32,623 bases of DNA from Mycocentrospora acerina (Eukaryota; Ascomycota; Dothideomycetes; Pleosporales): positions 1 through 32,623 of the forward strand of contig JAKUHH010000246.1 of NCBI GenBank assembly GCA_022701365.1. The letters run 5' to 3'. The position numbers and the translations under genes are program-made. Below, in pieces: positions 19,712 to 31,173 of the stretch (position 1 is its first letter; each line of letters begins with the position of its first letter). The notes beneath the pieces are model-generated. The model was given only the letters and a program-made list of their open reading frames with translations. It was not told the origin of the DNA and ran no database searches.

Positions 19712-22066
19712 TTCCTGGGTAACTTGCTTTGATAGAGATAATGAATTCTGTGATGGGACAAAGAAAAAAATGGTTAAGCGACGTGCGTGATATTAGAGGC
19801 AACGCGGTTGAGCTTCTTTATAGCTCCTTAGTTTTCAGAAAACTGACAAATCTATAGTCTACTCCCCTTGTTTATAGTTCATTTCGGTCAAATCTTCAGC
19901 AGTGTAGCTGTAAGCACAGCCCTCTTCATTTCTGAGTCAAGAGCTAAAAGTCGGCAGCTAGTGACATTGATGCAAGCGAGACCAAAGTGCTAGGTTCGCG
20001 TAGAGAGTTTCTATTAAATGTAATCTTCCACAATACTCAATCAACAGCAAGATTCGGATATCCAGTCAAGTACGGTTGACAGAGACAAAAGTTAACAAAA
20101 AAAAGTCCCAGGGGCATCTCTTGTTCTACGTGAAAGCGCAAGGAAACTCAGGGATAAGGAGGATACTGCCGCATGGGTTAACCCAGCTTTATTTGCCAAG
20201 GCTGATTCTCCATCTCTTCACTAGGAATTTTGATGCTAGCGCCGTTAACTTCATTGCCGCCTTAAAAACGTTGCGATATAAGATTAGATGACAAATCCAC
20301 ACCACAACTCTATGTGTTCCAGAAGCGAGTCGCCCAGAGTCGTCAAAGAAACTCCTCTAGTATCGCTGGGTATTATTCTGCGTCAATGCATATGTAGGGT
20401 TGGTTCATTTAGTTCCCGTCTATGCAGATTCTTGGCTCTACGTATCTGAGGATGTCGCATCCGGCAGTTGTCTCTCTCACGGTAGCGTGTCGCTAATCGT
20501 GGGTTGAATCACGCACAGTTGATCTGTGGCACCAGACAATGCGCAAAAATCTACCTTCCATGATTGCAGTGCGAAAACTGGTCAGATTTGGATAACCAGT
20601 CCCAGTACAAGAGGTTAGGGGGAAGAGGCTTGAGGTCATGCGCAGTAAGGAAGCTCAGGAACTAAGCGTGACGCTGGCGACTCTGATTCCAACAAACTTG
20701 TGATATGGCAACTAGACGCAGATGGAGATTCAGCGACCTTGCCTAAATTACACAATCAGAATATGACCCCCTTTACTGGAGCAGCTCAGTCAAGGTGCAT
20801 GAGCTTTAGCATAGTCCGCAGGTCATCTACCGCTACTTTCCCAGTTCTTCTACTAGGCGAGATTTAAGCTCTTCCGGTGGAAGACTCCGGTGGAGCTGTC
20901 TCATTAATCGGCCCTTTAGGAAAGGGAGCTATGGACGCTTACTGTAAACGGTCGTTGATAAAGCTACCGTAAGATATGGTCATTCATGAATTTAATGAAT
21001 TCTAAGCCAGAACCTCACTCAGGCAGGGGAGGCGCAGTACACATGCTAGCCAATACAGGTATTATATGCGACGACAGTTTTTGACTTTTGTGCTAGAAAA
21101 TAGTGTGTTGTAGACTTGGCATGAAGTTGAATCATAAGCCAACTGTATCATTGTAACTGGGCTACTTGGTGTGTGTAACCTGTTAGATTGTTTCGTGAGT
21201 GTCTTAAAGTATTTCTATCCTTTTCTTCAAACAGATGAGTTGATGGCTATAGGTTTAAGCATGTTAAGACAATCCCTTAGTTTGGGCAGGCACAAATCAG
21301 GTTATTCTCAAACAGTCTTTGAACCTTCCGGCTTGGCTACTCACAATCTGCGACTTTAGCGATAGTGGAGAGTTTTAGCAGCGGCCAAGAGGCCGACAGT
21401 ATTGTATTAGCTTAAGTGGGTCCAAGGGTCAGGTCGTGTGCGATTACTATTTGCTATCAAGTAACCCGTGGCCAAAAAGTAGAGTCGGACCCCGAAAGGA
21501 GGTTTTAAGGCTCTACCCTGTTTCTTGACATAATGCAATAAGCATGCAGCTCCAAGAGGAACTATGCTAGTCCAAGAAGAACCTTGCATAGATCTAGTGT
21601 TCTTATCAGCAATTTTGGTGATACCTTCTTACTAGTATCTAGTGAGTTGTAGATTTGACAGGCTTAAATCTTTCACAAGACAGTCACTTGCAAGACAATG
21701 ACAAGAGATTTCAGGTCTTAGCATCAAAAATTGATACGGTACTGCGTATAATCCTGTAGATCTCTTAGACCTTGACAGATGTGTGTTGTAATAGCCAGGA
21801 ACCAAACCTCTTGACAAAAGTCAGGCGCTCATACAATTTAGGAGGCGAACATTTATGTAAAGAATAAAGCGTATATTTAACTTAACCATGCTACTAACTC
21901 TTGTAATGCGTTGAGAATACTTCTAATAAGAAATTTAAGTTGTAAGTGACTAAATTTTAATACAACAGACTGTCTTTAGCTACTTACTTCTTGTAAGAAG
22001 TGTAGCGACCTTTTTCTGAGTCTGCAAGTGCCTGACTTAAAACGCCACAGCTGAATCATTCTAGCT
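19712..22066. other. Intergenic region between propeller gene and bZIP gene
   Basis: 2.4 kb with normal composition and no supported gene. The first ~300 bp should hold the propeller promoter. Minor structures include a direct repeat CTCCGGTGGA (near 20870-20895) and a CGGCC-AAGA-GGCCG hairpin near 21380. Several 60-70 codon frames here show no family features. Confidence 0.45.
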
Positions 22067-23204
22067 CTAATTCAGGCTCAGAAAATGGTTACAAGAAATA
22101 TCTGAAGAGTCTCTGAGATCTACGTTGTAGTAAATATAGAAGAAATCAAATAAGTTTGTCCCTCCCTGATTTCGTCTCGACTCTTCAACTGCTTGTATTG
22201 TTTTGATTTCACTAAAGACAGGGCTATGGCCTTCCCATCTCACCACACCATTTAATCGCTCTACAGTATCAGCCACCTCAACTAGGCCTTTTTTGACGAG
22301 TGGGTGTGATTGAATGATGTTCCAGGCTTGATCGAAGGAGATCTGCCTATCCTTGGGGTGGGAGCGAGAGGCTGTATCCCTCTTGCTAGCCCCAATGAAG
22401 TCATTATCGTTTCTGGGCAGCTGCACTTCGTAATTGTTGCCTTCGGTTTCCCTGCCTCTTAGGTCCTCGTTTAGAAGATATGTGCCTGGTACAGGAAAGC
22501 TCCCAGAGGCCGATTGAGATGAGGGCGGCGACTGGCCACTAGCAGCGCGGAGGATTCCGTTTTCAATTTGAACACATTGTAGAGCCATCTTCAGGCTCTC
22601 ATTATTCTTTTGAAGAGATTTCGTACTTCCCTTGAGGGCAGAGAGCCTTGCTTCAAGGTCGTGTACATGGCGTTCTTTGCGTTGGCGGAATGAGCGCTGG
22701 CTATGCGAATCAGCAGCTGCATCGAATTCCAGGCTAACAAAAAGACGCATACGCTGCTCTGTTCTGTGCTTTCCGCTTGATCTGAGCGGGTGTGTCGGAC
22801 TTGTTCTCCTCACTGCTGGTGTGAGTTTTGCTTGCAGTGCCGCGCTTGAAACTCTCTCCAATTTCTGAACCTAGATTGCCAACATGCCAGGATGTCTGTG
22901 GTGTGTTGATGACGGACGAACCATAACACTGCGGGCTTGGTAGACCGTGGGAGAAAAAGACATTGTAGGCACCTGGAAACATAGTTGGATCGAGGGACTC
23001 CTATGAAAGGTATAATTAGTCATCTCATATCTACTATGCGAAATAGACGCCTTTTGGGACGACTACTAGGATCACAATTGTCATAGTAAAAACCTTAAAA
23101 GTAGCACTTACAACAGTTCCAGGTACATCTAGATCGACTACACCAGTGTGTTTGAAGGTGTTCGCAAATATGTCATTGAATGAAGGTGAGTCTGCTGCAA
23201 CGCG
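22067..23204 (-). CDS. bZIP transcription factor, fungal AP-1/Pap1-like (5' end unresolved)
   Basis: Exons on the minus strand: 23204-23112, 23000-22753 and 22700-22067, joining in frame for 324 residues. The 52 bp intron 22701-22752 (GTATGC...CATAG, branch CTGAT) splits the basic region. Joined it reads KRKAQNRAA then QRSFRQRKERHVHDLEARL, the AP-1/Yap pattern with Gln in the NxxAAQxxFR core. A leucine-zipper coiled coil follows through about 40 residues. A C-terminal FDQAWNIIQSHPLVKKGLV segment is typical of these fungal factors. The product should bind DNA as a dimer in the nucleus. The 111 bp intron 23001-23111 (GTAAGT...TTCATAG) adds an upstream exon reading ADSPSFNDIFANTFKHTGVV. The true start lies further upstream, unless ATG at 22982 is used (287 residues). 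I see no Yap1-type Cys-rich domain, so an oxidative-stress role is not implied. Confidence 0.85.
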
Positions 23205-24329
23205 CTATTAAAGATAAAGGATAAAACAAGATGATACGTAGTAACAGGTCTGCAAGACTAAGAATTTTTGATACTTAGTAGTGCCGCAACCCCTTTGTGC
23301 TTTAGACAAGATTAGAAGATGCAGAGTTCAGACAGTTTTTAAAGGGGAAAAGGGAGAATCATGTATTAGTACATCTTCTAGCAGCTAACGATCTAGGTGT
23401 TGTGCTACTGTGAGACAGGTAGAAGCTAAGATTACACATGAGTCTGCTACTCCCCCGACATCGTTTTCCTGGATGCAGGGATATTCTTATGGAATGCGCA
23501 GCCGATGTAGCATCAGCGTCTTTGATCCTGGTCTACAGCTAGCTACCAACATACTTAGAGCGCACCACTGACACCAAGACTATTGCTTTGTCGCCAGGCA
23601 ATTACCCTTAAAACAGCAAACTTAGCAAGATTGTCCTCATAGGCAAGCTATGTATGATTGTCAATCGATTCAATTAGTAAAACATGCTAATTTTGTGCAG
23701 CACGCTAGGGTCGCGTACCCCGAAGTACACGGAAAAGCAATTCTGGTGCACAGGCCATGTCCAGCTAACTCCTGCAGTGTTGGACCGCCATCCTCTCTAC
23801 ACTCAGACAGATTGCTAGATTTCATTTCGCATACTAGCATCCCATTCGTTCGCATAGTCTGGTTACTGAATTGTTGTTTATCATTTCACATTGACATAAG
23901 GCTTCAATCAATTTTCCGTGTGGTGATGTTACTGCATTAAAGTGCTCTATCAAATAAGTGGGGCAATCTCACAACTGCCGTCATTTATACAGTCACATAA
24001 CTGGGAACGCAACGGCCCGATTACAAATGGCTTTTAGTGTCTTTGTGAGGAACTCACAATTACCACGGGCCTTTTATTTCATTATATCGTCAGCGAGGGT
24101 GTTCTAGCATCGCTTCAAATAAGCCCCTGATGCAGCTTTCTGGCTCTCTGCTCCCCTGACTTTAAATACATAAACTAGGAAGTAGAGTAAGGGCAATTTT
24201 AATTTGTATTTCTAGAAAACATAGCTAGCGCGGGTTTTACAGTAACTCGGATTGTATATTGCATCATGTGTTGAAGTCGACAATCCATAGAAGACCCTCT
24301 CTAGATTAGTTGCTATCATCTTTTTTGAC
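23205..24329. other. Region upstream of the bZIP gene
   Basis: Should contain the missing 5' exon and promoter of the bZIP gene. Minus-strand ATGs near 23360-23440 open only short frames. A candidate donor AAGTATC lies near 23275 with the acceptor TTTAATAG at 23205-23210. Further right I see no gene; a 96-codon plus frame at 23650-23940 has no family features. Confidence 0.4.
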
Positions 24330-24505
24330 TTAGCTAAGGAAACAGTTCCTACTCGTCATCCAGTTCACAGCTCTGTGTATTGGTTCGGCAATCGAAGAGA
24401 CAGAATTTCCCTTATGCGCAAACGCCACCCACGTACCCACATCGCCAAGTACCATACCTACCGTGTCCGTGCGCGTGATGCCCAGATTCGCGTGACGCCC
24501 TGAAA
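24330..24505 (-). pseudogene. GC-rich coding fragment cut at a RIP border
   Basis: The minus strand reads GRHANLGITRTDTVGMVLGD then a WVAFA segment and IHRAVNWMTSRNCF to a stop at 24330. It follows a good acceptor, TTGGTGTTTCAG, ending near 24506. GC content and order look like a real last exon of about 58 codons. Upstream of it the sequence turns AT-rich at once and no matching exon is seen, so the gene was probably truncated by the element now forming the RIP block. I do not recognise the family. Confidence 0.4.
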
Positions 24506-24734
24506 CACCAAAACTAACTTTCATAGAATTAAGGCTTTTAAGATACACATAGTTACTACTACTATATAATCTATTAGTAGATAGTATAGAAAGTACATGC
24601 AAAACCTTTAATCTACTTAAATTTACTTCGCAGCCTAATTATATGGCCTATTTTAAATTACAGTAGTAGAGGTGTATTCACAGCCTGATAAGACTTACTA
24701 TTTAATTTTTCTACTACTCAGTTCCTGCACTTAG

Positions 24735-25127
24735 TGACTTTTATAAGAAGCCTTAAAGCCTTCCTCTTACTCTATTAAGACAATTAGAGAGCCTTTCTAG
24801 TATTATACTCCTTTCCCTAACACTCCTGTTTAGCTACTTATTTTACTTTTTCTTTTCTTTTAAATACATTTGCTACATTTCTTACTACTGAATTCCTCTA
24901 AACTTTCTTCTCTAGATAAATCTTATAAGCTTTCTAAGGTCTCTTTAATATTTACCCATAAAGTTAGAGCTTTTTCCTTCTTAACTTTTATATAATAAAT
25001 AAGCAAACTGTCTTCTAATTTTTTTTAATCAGGTTTTACCGCCTCTTCTCTAGAACTAGAAAAGCACAAATCCCTTAACTAAAATATTGTATTAGCTGGG
25101 TCCTTTAGCAAGAAGCATATGTATCTA
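24735..25127 (-). pseudogene. RIP-decayed ghost frame in the AT-rich block
   Basis: About 130 codons on the minus strand with few stops. The text includes RYICFLLKDPANTIF, LRDLCFSSSREEAVKPD, KVKKEKALTLWVNIKETLE and a CSKCI pair followed by a basic tract. It looks like a degraded transposon or host protein; family unknown. Confidence 0.4.
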
Positions 25128-25984
25128 GCTTAAATCTTAGCAGTGTAGGCTAGGACATATAATAAGTAAGCTTAACATCTAGTATTAAAAGCTGAAAGAC
25201 AAAATTAATAAATTGTAAGCTTTCTTTGCTATTAACTATAATTCAAAAGGGACTTCTACAATTCTTTTAGCATAAATTTTAATAGTAGGAACTTTACCCT
25301 TTTAAATACAATTAATTTTGTTGTAAAATAAAATTTGCTTCTTCCTTTTTACATCTTATATCATAAATATGAGCATCAAACTAACTGTGTCAACCTAAAT
25401 TTACTCAATCTTTAAGAACCAACCTTAGACTCCTGATCTACATTAGTACTAGTATTAAATAGTTATTGACTACTAAGATTAGGTTTAGATCATGATCTTA
25501 ATAGTTTTCAATTCTGTACTTTTATATTTAATAATCATCTTCTTATTTAAGTTCGCAAGGTGTAAATTATAGTTCTAGCATTGTGTAAAGAAATCTAGAT
25601 ATTTTGTAAAATTTGCTAGATTAATGTAGAGAAATTAATTTCAATTTCTAAGAATCTTTTTATTATTTTAAATAAATCACAACGAATTGTTTTTTCTTAT
25701 ATTTTAAGCTTGTAAAAATTCTGAATATAGAGCTGCAGTCTCATAGTAGCAGGATTGAGTTATAAGAATACGATTAAACTAATCTTTACTTTCTGCCTGC
25801 GAAATCATTACATTTCTTACCTATAGTAAAGTAGAACTTAATTGCAATACTTAAATCTTGAAGGCTATAAAAATGCAGAACTATTATATTTAGACAAATT
25901 TTAATTCAGTAAAGATCGCTATTATTACTATAGATGAACTCTTAAAAAAATTGTTCTTTGGATTAACTACTAACATAATAATGT

Positions 25985-26860
25985 TTACAGTGTATAATTT
26001 ATTAAGATAGGCATTTTCTTATAAGTTGTGAATTGCAAATAATTACTTTACTGTTAAGAAGATTAAGAAGCCTATGTGGCTAGGGCATTTGCTAGATGTT
26101 AATGCCTCTAAACATCCTTAGCCTTGAATCTGCAGGCACATTATTAAACTATTTTCTAAATTAAAGTCAGAGAAGCAGTGGAATAAGTAATTAGTAATAT
26201 TTTTAGACATGCCTTTTTCAAGTTAAACTATCCTGTGTATATTTAAGCTAAAACTTTTACATCCTATAACTATGCTTTATTAAGGGGAATAGTTTTATTT
26301 TTAAATAATGTATTTGTATGGTTATTTAGCTTATTATAGGTTAGTTATTGTTTTATACTAAGCTATTATACAGGATAAAGAAATTTACTTTTTAAATAGA
26401 TAGCACTATAGTTCTGTTCTTTAATATCTCCTTGAATTTAACTATATTAAAATAGAAGAACAATTCCCTTGCAGCATAGAGTTATTTAAAAGTTAAATAA
26501 ATTGTTAATTAAAATATAAAGCTTAGGTAGAGTGTAGGGAACATTACTCTAATTAACTATTTACATTTATAAGACATCCCTTGTTATAGCTAACACGTAA
26601 GCTCCAAAACTTTAAAACTAAGTGTTAAGAGTAGCAAATTTGCAAATTACTCTTCCTAGTATATTAAATTTCTGCTATATTAACCCTGTAGTACCTAATT
26701 GCTAGCAGTGATTTAAAAAATTGCCTAAACTTTAGAGTAAATCTATCTAGCTCTAACTGCTGCTGCATCAATTCTACATGCTACACACTGCTAGAGATAA
26801 TATAGCGGTGGTCTTATAACAAAGAAAGAAGATAGTAGATACATGCAATAAAGTGATAAT
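25985..26860 (+). pseudogene. Possible RIP-decayed ghost frame
   Basis: In one plus-strand frame the stretch around 26055-26200 reads VKKIKKPMWLGHLLDVNASK then FSKLKSEKQWNK with few stops. The same frame remains partly readable to about 26860. Stops are mostly TAA and TAG. The pattern is weaker than in the subtelomeric ghosts and I cannot name a family. Confidence 0.3.
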
Positions 26861-28150
26861 TAAAAAAGTGCCTCGCAAAATTTAGTATCTTACTAAAATA
26901 ATTCTTTACCTGTAACTATTAGAAGAACTACGCAATTTAAATATAGGAATAATACTAACAATTCCTTTCTAGAAATATACATACAAGTTTATCTAACCTA
27001 AACTAAATGTTTATATACCTTTTACTATTTAGCTAAAGATAAATAAATATCTATTAAATTCTTAAGAACAAAAAATTATATAATTAAAAAACTAAGAACA
27101 GATTACAAAATAGAGAATTGAAAAGTTTCTATATTATATAAGTTAATCTTTAAACTTATTTTACTTAATTTAAACTTTAAACTTATTTCTAAGAAACAGT
27201 TTGCGTAAACAGTAAAAGGTAGAAAAACAAAATTAAATTGAACTTTTTAAACAACATTTTAATGATGTATAGGTATAGTTAATTAACACTTAAAATTAAA
27301 AGTTATTTTTATCCTTTATTTAGCTGAAGTAGTACAGCATTAGTGATTTTAACTTGTTAGTACAGATTAGTATAGAGCAATCTAAAAAGAGCAATGTCTA
27401 CTATATAGGAAATAGAAGCGCTATATTAGGAGGGTGCATTAATGATACTATTGTTTACACCTATTAGATTTGTAAGAAGAGTGCAGAAGAGATACTTTGT
27501 AAATAATAACCATTACTCCTACAAACTTAAAAATAAAAGCATGCTTTCTTAGGTTTAATATATCAATATTTTATTCCTTCTTAATAAGTACGAATTTCTA
27601 AATATATATTAGTAGGTTTAATTTTTATTAATACATTTTTTTATTGATTTAAGCTTATTATGAGCAAAATAAGCAAAACGTCATTAAGAGAGGCTTGCAT
27701 AGTTTAAATAAAACTGTAACAAAAAGAGTAACTTAAGGCTTCTTATGTTAAGTCTTTTTCCAGAGACTAGTTATTAAAGTTGAAAATATCAAAAGATTAA
27801 GCTTTTAAATTATCATTTTTACTCTCTGTAGCTACACCATCATATGTGCTAATGTAGGCTGCAGAATATGTAAGATCTTACAGCAGAGATGCCTGCAAAC
27901 AGTCTTACTTAAATCTTAGTCCAGCTAAAGTACGCAGTATTTGCAAGTACCCTAAGCTAGACTAATCTTACTTTAAGATTTAGATTAATATATACTAAGA
28001 AGATATAATTATTAAGCAGTCTTAAAGGGATTGCACTTTAGTGTAAGGTATAATATACTTAACTTAACACATCTTAATTCTAATACAACTGCTTAGCTAC
28101 TTATTTCGCACTTCTTTGTTTTCATCTTTATATTATATAATGTACTTCAG

Positions 28151-28481
28151 GTAAGGAGTTGTATTCATTCACATGTGTGAGGAGGTAAGCACCTAGCACC
28201 TACATGCTCTCTGAGCTCTACAATCATCATAATATAACAGGTTCTTTCTGATTGTTCTACCTCACACATAATGTATCATGTGGTACCTTATGGTACCATT
28301 TTGGCTCCCTTGGCACAGTGGGATGGAGCTGTCTCCTAACACGGGGTGGGAAAGATATTGATAAACAATTAAAAAGCAGAGTGATTTTTCTAAATTCCTA
28401 AACATTTTCCATCCTCTCTCAACAACACTCTAGCGATTAGCAAGGGCAAACAAGTAGTTCTTTTACCCTAATCCTTGGTGC
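28151..28481. other. 3' flank of the aspartic protease gene
   Basis: Short spacer after the RIP block. It contains two adjacent GGTACC sites (TGGTACC-TTA-TGGTACCA, near 28280-28300) and probably the protease 3' untranslated region. No gene seen. Confidence 0.4.
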
Positions 28482-29790
28482 TCACACACCAACTTGCTGC
28501 GCAATGCCAGCTCGGGGACTGCCCGTATTCTCAAGGATGACATATTTGCTCTTGAGGAAGATATCGCCGAAGATGCTCAAGGAATTACCGCTGCTGTCGG
28601 TAACACCGTCATTGTACTGAATACCACCGATACAGTTGCTTCCAGTGTCTGGTGCGTAATTTATATATTTGCCAGGAACAGTCTGAGCGACACCATTGAT
28701 AATGAGCGAGAAATCTGGCAGGCTATTGCTGCACGGAAAGACATAGAGGTTAGAAGCGCTGTCGATTTGGGCTCCTCTGACGGAAGAATAGTAGTCGTCC
28801 ACGACATCGTCCGGAAGGAGGAGCAATGTGGTGCCAGTGTCAAGTACTAGTGTCCAAATCAGTTTCAGATTTCACACATTTGAAATAAATTACGTACTGC
28901 CACTGAAGCCTTCATTCGTCGTTGCGGATCCTATGCCGTAACCATCAACGTTAATACGCCACCATCCGTCGCTAGAATCAACATCAACATAAGTAATAGG
29001 ACCAGTGTACTTGCTCGTATCAATATGACCAAAGTCGTATGATCCAGCTGCGTGGTACTTTAGGTTGAAAGCAAACAAAGGTTGCGCCAGCTGAGACTTG
29101 ACACTATCGAAGAAAGTCGACTGTCGAACGGGGCTCACGGAGTTAATACTGCTGAAGCCGAGTCCAACTAAACCGTCAGTACCGGTACCCTGAACAAAGG
29201 AGCTCGAGACACTTGTTGCGGCTTCTACTGCTTGCGAGGTCACGGTAACACCACCAATGACAACTTGGTCTGCGTAGACTTTTCCTGAGGCGGTAGATCC
29301 GTCACCGTAGCTGATTTTCCAGCTGTAGCCAGACTTCAGCTTGGCTGGATTGACCTGATAGTAAGAATGGCCAGTCAATTGCGACTTTGGTTGGAGAGAC
29401 GAGAAAACCCAGCTTTAATATTGTTAACTCTATTTTGGCTTAAATTTTGCATGGCGCTTACAGATCAGAACTTCCAGTATCAAAGTCCAGATTGAACTTG
29501 GATGGGCCGATAGTGACAGGACTTAGGTACGAGTTGTCATACTGATCCGAAGGGGTTGCAGGGTCGCTGCCACTCGAGGCTGCGGCTGCGGCTGCGTCTA
29601 ACAGGCTCTGAGAAACCTGATGGCCGTACTTTTGGAGGGCTTGAGCCTTTAAAGCCGGCACGTTCTTCAGGAATTTCCCATGTGCGACTTGCACCACGGT
29701 GAAGGTGGACCGCTTATCGATTTTGACTGGAGTTGCAACGACTGTGCCGGTAAAAGCGAGCACTGCCGTGAGGAGCGCAATTGAAGGCAT
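28482..29790 (-). CDS. Secreted pepsin-type aspartic protease (penicillopepsin-like, family A1)
   Basis: Three minus-strand exons, 29790-29462, 29412-28898 and 28846-28482, join to 402 residues, usual for fungal A1 proteases. Introns are 49 bp (GTAAGC...TTAAAG) and 51 bp (GTACGT...CACTAG). Residues 1-19 (MPSIALLTAVLAFTGTVVA) are a signal peptide. An acid-protease propeptide follows (about 20-85; FTVVQVAHGKFLKNVPALKA). The first active-site motif, DFDTGSSDLWVFSS, spans intron 1; the flap YGDGSTASG follows. The second motif, ILDTGTTLLLLPD, is rebuilt across intron 2. The C-terminal disulfide pair (PCSNS...SNCIGG) is present. Both catalytic Asp residues are intact, so the enzyme should be active as an extracellular, acid-optimum endopeptidase after self-removal of the propeptide. 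An upstream ATG at 30003 only extends the frame before the signal peptide. Confidence 0.95.
28847..28897 (-). other. Intron 2 of the aspartic protease gene
   Basis: 51 bp, donor GTACGT, branch-like CTGAT, acceptor CACTAG. Splicing gives GGC-A/TA-CTT-GAC and restores the second DTG motif. A donor two codons away at GTAATT would create a stop, so GTACGT is preferred. Confidence 0.85.
29413..29461 (-). other. Intron 1 of the aspartic protease gene
   Basis: 49 bp, donor GTAAGC, acceptor ATTAAAG. Splicing restores DTGSSDLWVFSS across the junction (GAT-CT/C-TGG). Confidence 0.9.
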
Positions 29791-30688
29791 TCTGGCGACA
29801 AAAATATGCTGCGAAGAGCGGAGAGCAAGGGACTGTGCTGAAAGCAGGCAGAAGAAGCTTGTGGAGCAGGAAGAAGTGGAAAATGATCTGACTTTATACA
29901 AGGCATTTTCACACGTGAGACACCATGCTTGTCGTTCATGTAATGAAAAACCATGCCAGCCGTAACTACGAAGTGTATGCTGAGGTTTCGTTGGCGTTGT
30001 CATGGTGGGGCATAAGTGAAGTTGAAATTAAAAAATTGAGACTATACGAGCACCAACACCCAGCTTGGCAGGTACTGTAAACACTGTGTACAGTAGTCTG
30101 TATCTCAAGCAAGACCTGCTTCTTTCAGTCTGGCTTCAAAGAACTTCATCAATGAAGTAGACCGTACTAATGGAATGAGCAGGGGTACGAAACAGCCGAA
30201 TGCCGCATTTTGAAGTAAGAGACATTTGTGTAATGGGTATGGAATAGATCGCGAGGCGTGGTGTTTCTTAGACAGGTGCACTTAGGGCTGAGGTACATCT
30301 TTCTTAACTTTTTCAAAGCTCCCAACTGCAATGACATGTAGAGGAAGAACTAAATGTGACAACGTCAGACTACAGGAGTGTATTCCAAAATAGCCAGCAA
30401 CAGGGTAGCGGATAACTAGATGAGCACTAGTGTCGCGAAAGATAAGCATACCTTGCAGGCTAAGCTTTTCTATTCATCAATTAAGCTTCGGCCTTTTACC
30501 CTTGGCGAAGATAAGCTTCAGATCCGTAGAGCTAGTGCCCCAGGTAATTTATATCGAGAAACCATTCAGACAGAGGTATTGCACGTCGTGTTCAAGGATT
30601 AACTTGCCCTTCGTTAGAAGCGACGGCTACTAATCCATACAGCGACAAAGATCTCCGAATCATAGCGCATTATCTCAGGACGATTGTT
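29791..30688. other. Upstream region of the aspartic protease gene
   Basis: The first 250 bp should hold the protease promoter and 5' untranslated leader; the nearby minus ATGs lie before the signal peptide and are not the start. No TATA box is certain. Two overlapping 60-67 codon plus frames near 30420-30633 look random. Confidence 0.45.
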
Positions 30689-31054
30689 CTATTCTCCTCG
30701 CTCATAGATGCGAATTTCGAAAGACATAATTGCCATTGTTATATGTTTGATAAGAAAGTTTTGTAAACACTCGATCTTCCGCGCTCCTTGTTGACTAGGA
30801 CAATTTTTCATAGATATCCAAAAGTTAAAAGAGTCCCCAGCTGCCGGAGGCACATATACGGAAGCAATTGTCCTCTTTAGGGAGGTGGCAAGATAGCTTG
30901 TTTGAGAGGGTCCGTACATGGGTATACCATGGAAGCTAAACCGAGACTGGTGGACGTACCCGCCTACTAGTGAAAACGTTATGCCTGTCAAACCAATCAG
31001 CGTCACCAAATGCACTTTCATCAAAAAACCGCGCATCGCACCAAGCGAAAGCAA
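30689..31054 (-). CDS. Possible small secreted protein
   Basis: An intact 121-codon frame. The likely start is the second or third Met (31036 or 31021), which puts a basic n-region before a hydrophobic stretch (VHLVTLIGLTGITFSLVGG) like a signal peptide. The mature part is about 90 residues with two Cys (KNCPSQQGARKIEC) and a basic, aromatic composition. I recognise no domain. Size, signal and subtelomeric position would suit an effector-like secreted protein, but a frame this long can arise by chance and no intron or homology supports it. It is divergent neither in composition nor by RIP stops. Confidence 0.35.
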   Translation of the reverse strand: MLSLGAMRGFLMKVHLVTLIGLTGITFSLVGGYVHQSRFSFHGIPMYGPSQTSYLATSLKRTIASVYVPPAAGDSFNFWISMKNCPSQQGARKIECLQNFLIKHITMAIMSFEIRIYERGE

Positions 31055-31137
31055 TTCAGTTGCCTGCCTATTTTGTATGTCACTCCTCTCCGACTAGATT
31101 TTTCTTGTGTCAAGCTTCGGAGAGGATAATAAGCAAT

Positions 31138-31173
31138 GCCACTCATGCCACTCGCGCCACTCGCGCCACTCAC
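31138..31173. repeat. 9 bp tandem repeat, four copies
   Basis: GCCACTCAT, GCCACTCGC twice and GCCACTCAC, followed by a partial GCCATT. It lies just upstream of the possible secreted-protein gene. Confidence 0.9.

Larger units (their letters stand above)
24530..28150. repeat. AT-rich RIP block between bZIP and protease genes
   Basis: 3.6 kb of strongly AT-rich sequence with TA-rich words and stops in all frames. At least two ghost frames are readable (24735-25127 minus; about 25985-26860 plus). The rest, 26860-28150, holds nothing I can read. Both borders are sharp: GC-normal sequence resumes within tens of bases near 24515 and 28150. Confidence 0.7.

Noticed and set aside
19512..19802. 96-codon minus frame overlapping the propeller start
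   Set aside because: Out of phase with the propeller gene and lacking family features.
20480..20520. tRNA-like T-arm (GTGGGTTGAATCAC)
   Set aside because: No acceptor, D or anticodon stems could be fitted around it.
28494..28850. 118-codon plus frame
   Set aside because: Antisense to exon 3 of the aspartic protease.
29791..30003. Upstream ATG extending the protease by 71 codons
   Set aside because: The signal peptide begins at the Met at 29790; the extension would bury it internally.
13107..30003. One biosynthetic gene cluster
   Set aside because: The reductase, propeller, bZIP and protease genes are 4-5 kb apart with RIP blocks between, and no synthase or transporter is present.
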